NCBI GenBank assembly: GCA_903921205.1
Contig: CAIXPF010000180.1
Span: 33,436 to 97,435, forward strand
Reading direction: 5' to 3'
DNA length: 64,000 nt
Origin: an uncultured Acidimicrobiia bacterium
GTDB taxonomy: Bacteria > Actinomycetota > Acidimicrobiia > Acidimicrobiales > CAIXPF01
Shown here: piece after piece, positions 38,577 to 47,548 of the stretch
How the letters are laid out: each line of letters opens with the position of its first letter
Numbering within the stretch: the stretch's first letter is position 1
Translations under genes and position numbers: made by a program
Notes under the pieces: model-generated
What the model was told of the DNA's origin: nothing
What the model saw: only the letters and a program-made list of their open reading frames with translations
Database searches by the model: none

Positions 38577-39209
38577 TCAGTGCCCCCCGGCCAGGCGCAA
38601 CAGGGCCAGGCGGAGCAGCGACGCCTCGTCGAGGGCCTCGCCGTCCTGCTCGGTGGCCAGCCCGTCGAGGGCGGCCCGGATCTCGTCGGGGTTGTAGCCG
38701 AGTTCACCCAACGCCTGGCGAACGACCATACGGGGCGATTCGCCCGCTGCGACCCCGCCCCCGGTCGGCAACCGGCCGACCTGCACCGACCCGGCCAGGA
38801 AGGAGTCCACGTCGAGCTTGGCCCGCAGCTCCACCAGCAGGCGGGCAGCGGTCTTCTTGCCGACCCCGGGAACCAGGCACAACGCCGCGACATCGCCGTC
38901 GGCGAGGATCTGCACCAGCTGGTCGGGCTTGTGCACCGACAACACCGCCATGGCCAACGACGGGCCCACCCCGTGGGCGGAGATCAGGCTCTCGAAGCAG
39001 TCGCGCTCCGCCGCGGTGAGAAAGCCGTACAGCGACTGGTGGTCCTCGCGGATGTGGTGGTGCACGAAGACGAACAACTCGCCACCGCCGAGCGGGACCC
39101 GGGCGATCGCCGCCCCGGTGAGCTGTACCCGGTACCCGACACCGCCGACCTCGAGCAGAACCTCGGTGGCCTTGCGTTCCAGCACCGTGCCACGCAACGA
39201 ACCGATCAC
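38577..39209 (-). CDS. ruvA: Holliday-junction DNA-binding protein RuvA
   Basis: Tetrameric junction-binding subunit. 210 aa from GTG 39209 (MIGSLRGTVLER...). Domain I OB fold (about 1-63), domain II with helix-hairpin-helix motifs (LISAHGVGPSLAMAVL and LCLVPGVGKKTAARLL), and a C-terminal RuvB-contact domain (LGELGYNPDEIRAAL). Its start overlaps the ruvC stop (GTGA). Longer upstream reading-frame sequence is ruvC in another frame. Confidence 0.97.
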   Translation of the reverse strand: MIGSLRGTVLERKATEVLLEVGGVGYRVQLTGAAIARVPLGGGELFVFVHHHIREDHQSLYGFLTAAERDCFESLISAHGVGPSLAMAVLSVHKPDQLVQILADGDVAALCLVPGVGKKTAARLLVELRAKLDVDSFLAGSVQVGRLPTGGGVAAGESPRMVVRQALGELGYNPDEIRAALDGLATEQDGEALDEASLLRLALLRLAGGH

Positions 39210-39694
39210 CGCAACGCCCCCGCAAGGCCGGCATGGGAAAGGTGACACAGGGCAACCGCAGCAGCATCGGCGGCGTCGGCCGGGCGGGGCGGGGCGGACA
39301 GCCCCAGGATCGTCTGCACCATGCGTTGCACCTGTTCCTTGGTGGCGGCGCCGTAGCCCACCACGGCGTCCTTCACCTGGTTCGGCGAGTACTCGGTGAC
39401 CGGCAGGTCGCGACGGGCGGCCTCGACCATGCACAACCCCGCGACCTGGCCGACCGACATCGCCGTGCGCACGTTCACCTGGAACAACACCCGCTCGATG
39501 GCCAGAGCGTCGGGGCGGTACTCCTCGAACAGTTGGGACACCTCACCGGCGATCTCCGCCAGGCGCCGGGGCAACGGCATCTCCGGGCTGGTGGTCAGCA
39601 CCCCGATCGCCACGGCGCGCGTCCGCGAACCGACCTGCTCGAGCACGCTGTACCCGCAGCGGGACACGCCCGGATCGATGCCGAGTACGAACAC
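39206..39694 (-). CDS. ruvC: crossover junction endodeoxyribonuclease RuvC
   Basis: Resolves Holliday junctions by paired nicks. 162 aa from GTG 39694 (MFVLGIDPGVSRCGYS). The four acidic catalytic residues are visible: Asp in GIDPGVS, Glu in AIERVLF, and two Asp in ADAADAAAVALCH. ATG 39727 is an alternative start adding 11 residues. In M. tuberculosis ruvC follows the same neighbours. Confidence 0.97.
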   Translation of the reverse strand: MFVLGIDPGVSRCGYSVLEQVGSRTRAVAIGVLTTSPEMPLPRRLAEIAGEVSQLFEEYRPDALAIERVLFQVNVRTAMSVGQVAGLCMVEAARRDLPVTEYSPNQVKDAVVGYGAATKEQVQRMVQTILGLSAPPRPADAADAAAVALCHLSHAGLAGALR

Positions 39695-39796
39695 CTGTGC
39701 GATGGTACCGGTCAGACGTGCGACCATCGCGGATGGCCGCAAGCCCCGGGCCGGCCGCCGGCGCCCGCCGTGCTCATCCCGGCTCCCGGACCGTCC

Positions 39797-40285
39797 TCAT
39801 GCCGGCTCGCCGGCTTCGCGCAGCGCCGCCACCAGGGTCTCGGCGGGCTGGAACCCGAGGCCGGTCAGCGACCGGTGGCGATAGCGGATGCGACCGGCCC
39901 GATCGAGCACGAAGATCGAGCGCCGGTAGAACCCCAGCGGGCCGAGGATGCCGTAGGCCTGCCCGACCGCCTTGTCGACATCGGCGAGCAGCGGGAACGC
40001 GAACCCGCCCTGCGACTCGGCGAAACGATCGTGGCTCGCCAGGTCCTGGGGGCTGATGGCCAGCATCGTCGCCCCTTCGGCGGACAGGGAGGGGAACTCG
40101 CGGGTGTAGGCCACCAACTGGCGGGTACACACCGGCGAGTCGTCGCCGGGGTAGAACACCAGCACCACCGGCTCGCCGCGATAGTCCCGCAGGCGGTATC
40201 CGCGGTGTCCCTCGACGGTGCCATCGGGACCGGCGAGGGTGAAGTCGGGGGCCTCTGCACCGACGGCGAGCGCCCCGGTGCTCAT
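39797..40285 (-). CDS. 1-Cys peroxiredoxin (AhpC/TSA, Bcp/AhpE-like)
   Basis: Thiol peroxidase of 162 aa. The thioredoxin fold starts PDFTLAGPDG. The peroxidatic Cys53 lies in FYPGDDSPVCTRQL, with Ser in place of the usual Thr three residues before Cys. Cys53 is the only cysteine, so there is no resolving residue and an external thiol must recycle it. With mshC in the window, mycothiol/mycoredoxin is a plausible partner (inference, by analogy with mycobacterial AhpE). The stop overlaps the yebC start region, and it sits between ruvC and yebC. Confidence 0.9.
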   Translation of the reverse strand: MSTGALAVGAEAPDFTLAGPDGTVEGHRGYRLRDYRGEPVVLVFYPGDDSPVCTRQLVAYTREFPSLSAEGATMLAISPQDLASHDRFAESQGGFAFPLLADVDKAVGQAYGILGPLGFYRRSIFVLDRAGRIRYRHRSLTGLGFQPAETLVAALREAGEPA

Positions 40286-41031
40286 GCGTCGACCGACTGC
40301 AGGATGTGGTCGGGGATGTCGAAGTTGGCGTAGACGTCCTGCACGTCGTCGTGGTCGTCGAGGGCGTCGATCAGTTTCAGCACCCGCTTGGCGGACTCGG
40401 CGGTGAGGAGTTCGACGGTGGCCTTCGGCAGCCAGGTGACATCCGCCGACACGTAGGCGATGCCCGCCTCGTCGAGTGCGGTGCGCACCGCAGTCAGGTT
40501 GGTGGGTTCGCAGCTGACCCGCCAGGTGTCGCCCTCGTCGATGATGTCCTCGGCACCCGCATCGAGCGCGGCCAGCATCAGGTCGTCCTCGGACACTGCG
40601 TGACCGACGGAGATGATGCCCTTGCGCTCGAACTGCCAGGCCACCGAGCCCGGCTCGGCGATGGAGCCGCCGTTCTTGGAGAACAGGTGCCGGACGTCGG
40701 CGGAGGTGCGGTTGCGGTTGTCGGTCAGCGCCTCGACGAACACCGCCACGCCCTCGGGCGCGTACCCCTCGTAGGTGGCCGACTCGTAGTGGACGCCTTC
40801 GAGTTCGCCGGTGGCCCGCTTGATGGCGCGGTCGATGGTGTCATTGGGCACCGAGGCGCCCTTCGCCTTGTCCACCATGGTGCGCAGGGTCGGGTTGGCG
40901 TCGAGGTCACCGCCGCCGGCCCTGGCCGCCACCTCGACCTGGCGGATCAGCTTGGCCCACAGCTTGCCCCGGGCCTTGTCCGCCGCGCCCTTCTTGTGCT
41001 TGATCGTTGCCCATTTCGAATGGCCGGACAT
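40282..41031 (-). CDS. yebC: YebC/PmpR-family DNA-binding regulator
   Basis: 249 aa, the TACO1/YebC family, members of which bind DNA or help translate polyproline motifs. It starts MSGHSKWATIKHKKGAADKA, the universal signature, and continues VPNDTIDRAIKRATGE, YEGYAPEGVAVFVEALTDN and LFSKNGGSIAEPGSVAWQFE. ATG 41031 is three bases from pdxT. The order ruvC-(prx)-yebC-pdxT-pdxS follows mycobacteria. Confidence 0.97.
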   Translation of the reverse strand: MSGHSKWATIKHKKGAADKARGKLWAKLIRQVEVAARAGGGDLDANPTLRTMVDKAKGASVPNDTIDRAIKRATGELEGVHYESATYEGYAPEGVAVFVEALTDNRNRTSADVRHLFSKNGGSIAEPGSVAWQFERKGIISVGHAVSEDDLMLAALDAGAEDIIDEGDTWRVSCEPTNLTAVRTALDEAGIAYVSADVTWLPKATVELLTAESAKRVLKLIDALDDHDDVQDVYANFDIPDHILQSVDA

Positions 41032-41034
41032 GGC

Positions 41035-41604
41035 TCAACCAACCTCCTGCAGGAACTGCGCGTGCAGCCGATGATCTTCGGTGAGTTCGGGATGGAACGA
41101 TGCAACGGTGACCCCGCCCTGACGCACCAGCACGGGAACCCCCTCGTGTTCGGCGAGGACCTCGGCCTGCGGGCCGACCCGGATCACCACCGGGGCGCGG
41201 ATGAACACCGCATGGAACGGCGAATCGAGGCCGGCGACGGTCAGGTCCTGCTCGAAGCTGTCCACCTGGCGGCCGTAGCCGTTCCGGCGCACCGTCAGGT
41301 CGATGGCGGCAAAGCTGCGCTGGTCCGGACGGCCGTCGAGAACCTCGCCGGCGAGCAGGATCATGCCGGCGCACGTGCCGAACACCGGCATACCCGCATC
41401 GAGACGCTCCTGCACGGCGTCGAACAGGCCCGAGGTGAGCAGCAGCCGCGACATGGCGGTCGACTCGCCGCCCGGCATCACCAGGGCCCGCACCCCGGCC
41501 AGATCGGCCGGGGTCCGCACGAAGCAGGGTTCGGCGCCGAGCTCAGCCAGCGCTGCGCCGTGACGCGCGAAGGCCCCTTGTACTGCGAGCACGCCCACAC
41601 GCAC
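41035..41604 (-). CDS. pdxT: PLP synthase glutaminase subunit PdxT
   Basis: Hydrolyses glutamine and passes ammonia to PdxS for pyridoxal 5'-phosphate synthesis. 189 aa from GTG 41604, nine bases after a GGAGG. Class I-like amidotransferase with VGVLAVQGAFARH, MPGGESTAMSRLL, the nucleophile Cys in FGTCAGMILLA, and the His-x-Glu pair in ASFHPELTEDHRLH. A further GTG at 41622 would add six residues. Confidence 0.96.
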   Translation of the reverse strand: MRVGVLAVQGAFARHGAALAELGAEPCFVRTPADLAGVRALVMPGGESTAMSRLLLTSGLFDAVQERLDAGMPVFGTCAGMILLAGEVLDGRPDQRSFAAIDLTVRRNGYGRQVDSFEQDLTVAGLDSPFHAVFIRAPVVIRVGPQAEVLAEHEGVPVLVRQGGVTVASFHPELTEDHRLHAQFLQEVG

Positions 41605-41683
41605 CTGGGGGCCTCCGATCACCGAACACGGGGCGACACGCTACCCGGCCTGCCGTCGACGGCGCAGGATGGCCCGTCCGGAC

Positions 41684-42583
41684 TCACCAGCCGCGGTCGG
41701 CGAGCTTCGTGACGATCTGGTCCATGCCGATGCCGGTCATCGGCTCGCCGAGGCCACGGCTGACCTTGGCCAGGATGTCCGCATCACGGAAGTGCGTGGT
41801 GGCCTCGACGATGGCCTTGGCCCGCTTCTCCGGCTCGCCCGACTTGAAGATGCCCGAGCCGACGAAGACCGACTCCGCGCCGAGCTGCATGGCCAGGGCG
41901 GCGTCGGCCGGGGTGGCGATGCCGCCGGCGCAGAACAAGGGCACCTGCAGCCAACCGGTCTCGGCGATCTCCTGCACCAACGGCAGAGGGGCCTGCAGCT
42001 TCTTGGCCCAGTCGAACAGCTCGGCGGCGTCGGCCTGGGTGATCCGGCGGATGTCGCCGATGATCGAGCGCAGGTGACGTACGGCCTCGACGATGTTGCC
42101 GGTACCGGCCTCGCCCTTGGAGCGGATCAGACAGGCGCCCTCGCTGATGCGCCGCAGCGCCTCGCCGAGGTTGGTGGCCCCGCACACGAACGGCACCGTG
42201 AAGGCGAACTTGTCGATGTGGTGGGCCTCGTCGGCCGGGGTCAGCACCTCGGACTCGTCGATGTAGTCGACCCCGAGCGCCTGGAGGATCTGCGCCTCGA
42301 CGAAGTGCCCGATCCGGGCCTTGGCCATCACCGGGATGCTGACGACCGCCTTGATGCCCTCGATCATGTCCGGGTCGGACATGCGGGCCACGCCACCCTG
42401 CACCCGGATGTCGGCCGGCACCCGCTCGAGTGCCATGACCGCAACCGCACCGGAATCCTCGGCGATCTTGGCGTGCTCGGGGGTGACCACGTCCATGATC
42501 ACGCCACCCTTGAGCATCTCGGCCAAGCCCCGCTTGACCGCGATGGTGCCCGTCTGCTTCGTTCCGCTCGGATCCTGCGTCAT
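41684..42583 (-). CDS. pdxS: PLP synthase lyase subunit PdxS
   Basis: TIM-barrel enzyme joining ribose 5-phosphate, glyceraldehyde 3-phosphate and ammonia into PLP. 299 aa. [32 protein letters not shown], the Schiff-base lysines in [10 protein letters not shown] and [12 protein letters not shown], and [17 protein letters not shown] are all present. ATG 42583 is followed by a normal family N-terminus. Upstream in-frame residues are not family-like. It forms an operon with pdxT, 79 bases apart. Confidence 0.98.
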   Translation of the reverse strand: MTQDPSGTKQTGTIAVKRGLAEMLKGGVIMDVVTPEHAKIAEDSGAVAVMALERVPADIRVQGGVARMSDPDMIEGIKAVVSIPVMAKARIGHFVEAQILQALGVDYIDESEVLTPADEAHHIDKFAFTVPFVCGATNLGEALRRISEGACLIRSKGEAGTGNIVEAVRHLRSIIGDIRRITQADAAELFDWAKKLQAPLPLVQEIAETGWLQVPLFCAGGIATPADAALAMQLGAESVFVGSGIFKSGEPEKRAKAIVEATTHFRDADILAKVSRGLGEPMTGIGMDQIVTKLADRGW

Positions 42584-42644
42584 GCAGCCGATCGTAACCC
42601 GACCGACCACGGTGACTGCACCCCGGAGACGCGGTCGTTGTCCG

Positions 42645-43544
42645 TCAGAGCTCCCGCAGGGCAGCGATGCGCTCGGCGATCGGCGGATGGGTGTTGAACA
42701 TCCGGTTGAGCCGCGACATCTTCCCCTCCTCCTTCGTCTGTGGCATCGGGTCCTCGATCCACATGTGCGCCGTCGCACGCGAACCGGAACGCACCACGCT
42801 CGGCGCGGCTTCGAGCTTCTGCAGCGCCGAGATCAACCCCGGCGGGTACCTGGTCATCTCCACCGCCGACAGGTCGGCGAGGGACTCCCGGCGCCGGGTG
42901 ATGGCCAGCTGCATCAGCTTGGCGATGACCGGCCCGATGATGGCGAGCAGCACCCCCACCACGGCGAGCACCAGGCCGATGCCGTCGCTGTCCTTGCGAC
43001 GCCGCGGGCTGAAGAAGAACGAGTAGCGCAGCGCCACGTCTGCCAGCAGCGCGATGACCCCCAGCATCACCACGGCCAAGGTGGACACGAGGATGTCGTA
43101 GTTCTTGATGTGCGACAGCTCATGGGCCAGGACGCCCTCGAGCTCGACCCGGTTCATGGTCTGCAGCAGGCCGGTGGTCACCGCCACCGCGGCATGGTTG
43201 GGGTCGCGGCCGGTGGCGAAGGCATTGGGGGCCGGGTCGTCGACGATGTACAGGCGGGGTTTGGGCAGGCCGCTGGCGATGCACAGTCCCTCGACGAGGT
43301 TGTGATAGCGGGCGTAGGTGGTCTCGTCGGCGGGCTGTGCCCGGCTGACCGCGAGCGCCACACGGTCGCTCTTCCAGTAGCCCACGAACGCCGAGACGGC
43401 CGCGACCACAACAGCGATGATGATGCCGGGCAGGCCGAAGCCGAAGCCGTAGGAGATGGCGATGGCGGTGAGCGCGGTGAACAGGAAGAACCCCGCGACC
43501 AGCAACACCGACCGGCGCCGGTTCTGGGCGACCTGGTCGTACAT
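42645..43544 (-). CDS. htpX: HtpX-type membrane zinc metalloprotease (M48)
   Basis: Membrane protease for quality control of membrane proteins. 299 aa. Two N-terminal membrane segments (about 12-55), zinc-binding HELSH (residues 141-145) in [14 protein letters not shown], further membrane segments about 155-205, and the third zinc ligand Glu in [18 protein letters not shown]. The active site faces the cytoplasm in the family. It starts six bases after lemA. lemA-htpX pairs are common in bacteria and hint at joint function. Confidence 0.95.
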   Translation of the reverse strand: MYDQVAQNRRRSVLLVAGFFLFTALTAIAISYGFGFGLPGIIIAVVVAAVSAFVGYWKSDRVALAVSRAQPADETTYARYHNLVEGLCIASGLPKPRLYIVDDPAPNAFATGRDPNHAAVAVTTGLLQTMNRVELEGVLAHELSHIKNYDILVSTLAVVMLGVIALLADVALRYSFFFSPRRRKDSDGIGLVLAVVGVLLAIIGPVIAKLMQLAITRRRESLADLSAVEMTRYPPGLISALQKLEAAPSVVRSGSRATAHMWIEDPMPQTKEEGKMSRLNRMFNTHPPIAERIAALREL

Positions 43545-43550
43545 GGAACC

Positions 43551-44105
43551 TCAGAACGTGACTTGGACCGGACCGCGGGAATCGTCGTCGGCCTCGAAGT
43601 ACTCGCGGGCCTTGTAGCCCATCGCGTTGGCCAGCAACACCGCCGGGAACACCTGGATCTTGCTGTTGTACTTGAGTACCGAGTCGTTGAAGAACTGACG
43701 GGCGTAGGCGATGCGGTCCTCGGTGCTGGTGAGCTCCTCCTGGAGCTGCGCGAAGTTCTGGTTGGCCTTGAGATCCGGGTACGCCTCGGAGAGGGCGAAC
43801 AGCTGGCGCAGCGCACCGGTGATGGCGTTCTCGGCCTCGGCCTGCTCGTGGCTGCCGCTCGGTGCGGCCATGGCCCGGTTCCGGGCGTCGATCACCGACT
43901 CGAGGGTGGTGCGCTCGTGCGCGGCATAGCCCTTCACCGTCTCGATGAGGTTGGGGATCAGGTCATAGCGGCGCTTCAACTGCACGTCGATCTGCGACCA
44001 TGCCGCCTCGATGCGATTGCGCAGCTTGACGAGGCCGTTGTACGTGGCGATGAGGTAGATCACCACCGCCACGACGATGAGGGCGATCACGATGAGGAGG
44101 AGCAC
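43551..44105 (-). CDS. lemA: LemA-family membrane protein
   Basis: 184 aa from GTG 44105. One N-terminal membrane segment (LLLIVIALIVVAVVIYLIAT) is followed by a long antiparallel helical bundle. Family signatures include YNGLVKLRNRIEAAWSQIDVQLKRR, split as YNGLVKLRN and WSQIDVQLKRRYDLIPNL, then AYPDLKANQNF and ARQFFNDSVLKYN. Exact role unknown. Coupling to htpX suggests membrane-protein quality control (inference). Its start overlaps the pimA end by 19 bases. Confidence 0.9.
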   Translation of the reverse strand: MLLLIVIALIVVAVVIYLIATYNGLVKLRNRIEAAWSQIDVQLKRRYDLIPNLIETVKGYAAHERTTLESVIDARNRAMAAPSGSHEQAEAENAITGALRQLFALSEAYPDLKANQNFAQLQEELTSTEDRIAYARQFFNDSVLKYNSKIQVFPAVLLANAMGYKAREYFEADDDSRGPVQVTF

Positions 44106-45256
44106 GCTGCGATCGTAGTGGTCACCGCCCGGGAAGTCAGGGAACGCGTCCGGCGACGCTGGCCCCACGGTCGGCCCGTGGGCCCGTGGGCCATTGCCCG
44201 CTCGTAGATCTCGACGTAGCAGGCCGCCAGACGGTCCATCGACAGCTCGTCGGCACGGCGACGCCCGGCCTCGACCAACTCGGCGCGACGCGAGTCGTCG
44301 TCGAGCACGGCCTTGAGGGCTGCGGCCAGGGCATCGACGTCGCCGGGCGGGACCAACAACGCGTCGCGACCGGGCCTGGCGGCGTTGCGGTACCCGGCGA
44401 GGTCGGAGGCGACCACCGCGGTGCCTGCGGCCATCGCCTCGGCCAGGACCACCCCGAAGGACTCACCGCCGAGCGACGGGGCGCAGAACACGTCGCTCCC
44501 GCGCAGACGGCGGGCCTTCTCGTCGTCGGAGATTCGTCCCAGCCACACGATTCGGGCATCATCGGCATGGCGGGCCTGCAGGGCCTCGGTCTGGGGGCCG
44601 TCGGACATCACCCACACCTCGAGCTCGCCCGGTAGCCGTTCGACCGCCTCGAGCAACTGTGCAAGACCCTTGCGCGGCTCGTGCCGGCCGAGGAACGAGA
44701 TGGTCGGCACGGTCGTCGGCCATGGTTCGGCGGCGGCGAAGCGCTCCACCTCGATGCCGTTGAAGAGCAGCTCGAACGAACACCCGGTCGCCGCCGCGGC
44801 CAGGGTCCGGGCGTCCTTCGAGACCGCCACCCGTACCGACAACCAGGTGGCGAAGTACCGCATCAACGGCAGGAGATACCGGTAGGAGGCGCTCGTGCCC
44901 GCGGCGTGGAAGGTGCCCACCAGCGGCGCGTCGCCGATCAGCAGCGCAGTGGAGGTCGGCCCGGGGGCGAAGGGCTCGTGCAGGTGCACCACATCGAACT
45001 GCTCGTCCCACAGCGAGCGGATCGTGCGCAGCTGGGCCGAGGGATCCGGGGCCAGGGCGGCGATCGAGCCGTTCGCCTCGATGGGCACCGAGTTGCCGAG
45101 GGGGATGATGCCGGGATCGGGCGGCGCACCGTCGCACGGCCCGAGCACCCGCACCTCGTGACCGGCGGTCCGCAAGGAGCGGGCCAACCCCAATACCTGG
45201 CCCTGGACCCCGCCCGGCCGGGTCAGGCTGTACGGCGAGAACAGCCCGACACGCAT
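44087..45256 (-). CDS. pimA: GT4-family glycosyltransferase, probable phosphatidylinositol mannosyltransferase PimA
   Basis: 389 aa from MRVGLFSPYSL. GT-B fold with the N-terminal GGVQGQVLGLARSL, a mid-protein HLHEPFAPGPTS, FLGRHEPRKGL, and the donor-site Glu motif GGESFGVVLAEAMAAG. It is encoded next to PatA- and PgsA-like genes, as in mycobacteria, where PimA adds the first mannose to phosphatidylinositol from GDP-mannose. Enzyme family is certain; the specific sugar and acceptor are inferred from context. Confidence 0.85.
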   Translation of the reverse strand: MRVGLFSPYSLTRPGGVQGQVLGLARSLRTAGHEVRVLGPCDGAPPDPGIIPLGNSVPIEANGSIAALAPDPSAQLRTIRSLWDEQFDVVHLHEPFAPGPTSTALLIGDAPLVGTFHAAGTSASYRYLLPLMRYFATWLSVRVAVSKDARTLAAAATGCSFELLFNGIEVERFAAAEPWPTTVPTISFLGRHEPRKGLAQLLEAVERLPGELEVWVMSDGPQTEALQARHADDARIVWLGRISDDEKARRLRGSDVFCAPSLGGESFGVVLAEAMAAGTAVVASDLAGYRNAARPGRDALLVPPGDVDALAAALKAVLDDDSRRAELVEAGRRRADELSMDRLAACYVEIYERAMAHGPTGRPWGQRRRTRSLTSRAVTTTIAACSSSS

Positions 45257-45266
45257 GCGCGAGAAC

Positions 45267-46229
45267 CTACCGCACCGACCGGCGACGGCGACCCGGTTCG
45301 CCCCGGCCGTCATCCCGCCGCGCTCGGTACCCGGCCACGGCATCGAGGTCGCTCGGCCAGTTCGGCTGCATGAGGTGCCACTGCTCGGGGGCCGCTCGTA
45401 CCAGTGCTTCGAGCTCGGAGGCCACATCCTGGGTGAGTCGCGCCACATCGGCCCGCAGGGCACCGGTGCGGGTCAGATCGAGCGGCGGACGCACGACCGC
45501 ACGGTGCCCGTAGCGTCCGTGGAAGTACACCGCCGTCGGACACAACGGCACCCCGGCCCGCAGCGCCAGCATGGCCGGACCTGCGGGCAAGGTGGTGCGC
45601 TCACCGAAGAAATCGACCTCGATGCCCCCGCCGGCGATGTCCCGGTCGGCCAGCAGGCAGACCACCTCGTTGCGCCGCAGCGCAGCGAGCACCTCCTGGC
45701 CGGCGGTCGGTCCCAACGGCACGATGGTCATCCCCAACGACTCCCGGAACGCCACGAACCAGTCCATCAGCTCCGGAGGCTGCAACGGCTCCACCACCGC
45801 AGTGACCCGCAGGCCGTTGATGCGGGCCAGCCAGAACGCCGACCATTCCCAGCCACCGAGATGCGGCAGGACCAGGATCACGCCCCGACCGGCCTGCATG
45901 GCTCTGGCAATGTGCTCGAACCCGGTCACGTCGTGACCCTCGTCGACCTCCGCATCACCGAGGCGCGGCAGCCGGAAGGACTCGACCCAATAGCGAGCGT
46001 AGGAGGCGAAGACCCGGCGGAGCTGTGCCTGACGCTCCCCCGGTTCGAGGGGACGGCCGGCGATCCGTTCGAGGTTGCGACCGACCAGGAACGCCCGCTC
46101 GGCCATGACCGCAACGGCCACCCTGCCGCCGAGCTCCGCCAGCGCGGCGGCAACCGGGCGCGGCAAGGCGCGCGCTGCGACCGAGCCGTACCGGTAGGCC
46201 GCAGCGACAAGGCGGGGACGGAGAGTCAC
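45267..46229 (-). CDS. patA: PatA-like acyltransferase (lysophospholipid acyltransferase family)
   Basis: 320 aa. HxxxxE/D acyltransferase motif is visible as LPHLGGWEWSAFW (His, then Glu five residues on), followed by LADRDIAGGGIEVDFFGE, a second family block, and RAGVPLCPTAVYF. It lies between pgsA and pimA, 7-10 bases from each, as in M. tuberculosis where PatA acylates the mannose of PIM. A related role in lipid A-type acylation is unlikely in this context. Confidence 0.85.
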   Translation of the reverse strand: MTLRPRLVAAAYRYGSVAARALPRPVAAALAELGGRVAVAVMAERAFLVGRNLERIAGRPLEPGERQAQLRRVFASYARYWVESFRLPRLGDAEVDEGHDVTGFEHIARAMQAGRGVILVLPHLGGWEWSAFWLARINGLRVTAVVEPLQPPELMDWFVAFRESLGMTIVPLGPTAGQEVLAALRRNEVVCLLADRDIAGGGIEVDFFGERTTLPAGPAMLALRAGVPLCPTAVYFHGRYGHRAVVRPPLDLTRTGALRADVARLTQDVASELEALVRAAPEQWHLMQPNWPSDLDAVAGYRARRDDGRGEPGRRRRSVR

Positions 46230-46236
46230 CGCCGGC

Positions 46237-46926
46237 CTAGCGACCGGCGCGTCGGGCCTCGATCTGGCTGCGCCACTGCTCGGCCCGCTCGGCCACCGGC
46301 CGGCGGCGACGGGCCCGCGTGGGGCGGCGACGGTTGGCCCGGGGCGGGACCGGCTTGTCGGCCTGCCGCCAGACCTTGACGAAGCGCTGCAACGCCGTCA
46401 CCGAGGTGAGGGCCAGCATCACCCACAGCACCGGCACCAGCAGTTCGGAGAACAGCAAGGCGAAACCGAGCACCAGGAACCGCTCGGCCCGTTCCATCAG
46501 CCCGCCCCGGGCGTTGAAGCCGAGGCTCTCGGCCTTTGCCCTCTGGTAGGACACCAACGAGGCCGCACCGGCGAGGGCGAAGGGGAGCAAGGCGATGCGG
46601 CCCTGCGGGACGAGGTACCAGGCACAGCCACCGAAGAGCAGGAAATCGGTGAAACGGTCGGCCACCGAGTCGAAGAACGCCCCGCGCTTGGACGCCGTGC
46701 CGGAGGCCTTGGCCACCGCACCGTCGAGGGCGTCGGGCACCCCGGTGAGGGCCAACAACAGCACGGCGAGCCGGAACTTGCCGGCCCCGATGGCGGCGGC
46801 GGTGGCGCCGGCCATCACGATGCCGACCACGGTGACCACGTCGGCGGTGACGCCGGCTCGCCGCAGCCCGCTGCCGACCGGCTTCAGTCCTTCTTCGATC
46901 GTGCTGCGCCAGCGGCCGTCGAACAT
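46237..46926 (-). CDS. pgsA: CDP-alcohol phosphatidyltransferase, probable phosphatidylinositol phosphate synthase
   Basis: 229 aa, five to six membrane segments. The CDP-alcohol phosphotransferase motif spans residues 65-90: D65-x2-D68-G69-x2-A72-K73-x8-G82-x3-D86-x3-D90. The usual Arg after Ala is Lys73. It starts at ATG 46926. The cassette with patA and pimA points to PI(P) synthesis from CDP-diacylglycerol and inositol phosphate (inference). A basic, disordered tail (about 195-229) ends the chain. Confidence 0.85.
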   Translation of the reverse strand: MFDGRWRSTIEEGLKPVGSGLRRAGVTADVVTVVGIVMAGATAAAIGAGKFRLAVLLLALTGVPDALDGAVAKASGTASKRGAFFDSVADRFTDFLLFGGCAWYLVPQGRIALLPFALAGAASLVSYQRAKAESLGFNARGGLMERAERFLVLGFALLFSELLVPVLWVMLALTSVTALQRFVKVWRQADKPVPPRANRRRPTRARRRRPVAERAEQWRSQIEARRAGR

Positions 46927-47047
46927 CGCGATCCGTCCCCCCGGGGGTGATCTGCCGACCACCGGGGACACCGGCGACGGGCACATCAGCCCTGCTGTGA
47001 ATGGCTGGAGCCTAGCAAGCCGTCCGGCCCTCCTAGAGTCACCGGGG

Positions 47048-47548
47048 ATGGACCGTCACCAGCTCGGGCAGCTCAGCCCACCCGACGCCCAGGTGGCCTT
47101 GCGTTCCTACGCCCGCCGCTTCCCTGCGCTGTTCGGGCCCACGGAGCTCGCCGCCGGCGAGCTCCCGCTCCGCCAGGCCGTGTGGCGGGGTTGGTCGGTG
47201 AACGGACGGCTCGGTGCGATCGCACGCAGCGTGGAGGCGCTCGACGCGGCGCTGGCCGAGGTGGCCGTGCGGGAGCGGCCCGAGCTGCCCATCGACCTGC
47301 TGACCTCGCCGGCCCCGACCAGCGAAGGACCTGACGCAGCCGCCACGCTGGCCAGGCTCGCCGGCAGCCTGCTGGCAGCGGCGGACCGCGTGGCCGCCAC
47401 CCCGCTGCAGGCGTGGGCCCGCCCCTGCACGGTCGGTGGCACCGACAGCGACGCCCACGAGCTGCTGCGCCAGTTGGTGGCCGAGGGCCGCACCGCCCTC
47501 GACGAGCTCGCGGTCGTCATCGACGAGGCGCGACGCAGCGCACGCTGA
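47048..47548 (+). CDS. small helical protein of unknown function
   Basis: 166 aa on the plus strand, divergent from pgsA with 121 bases between the starts. No signal peptide or membrane segment. The sequence is Ala- and Leu-rich and appears all-helical (VALRSYARRFPALFG, LGAIARSVEALDAALAEVAV, ARLAGSLLAAADRVAA), so a helical bundle is likely. I recognise no family. Third-position GC supports coding in this frame; overlapping minus-strand reading frames look worse. Confidence 0.55.
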   Translation: MDRHQLGQLSPPDAQVALRSYARRFPALFGPTELAAGELPLRQAVWRGWSVNGRLGAIARSVEALDAALAEVAVRERPELPIDLLTSPAPTSEGPDAAATLARLAGSLLAAADRVAATPLQAWARPCTVGGTDSDAHELLRQLVAEGRTALDELAVVIDEARRSAR

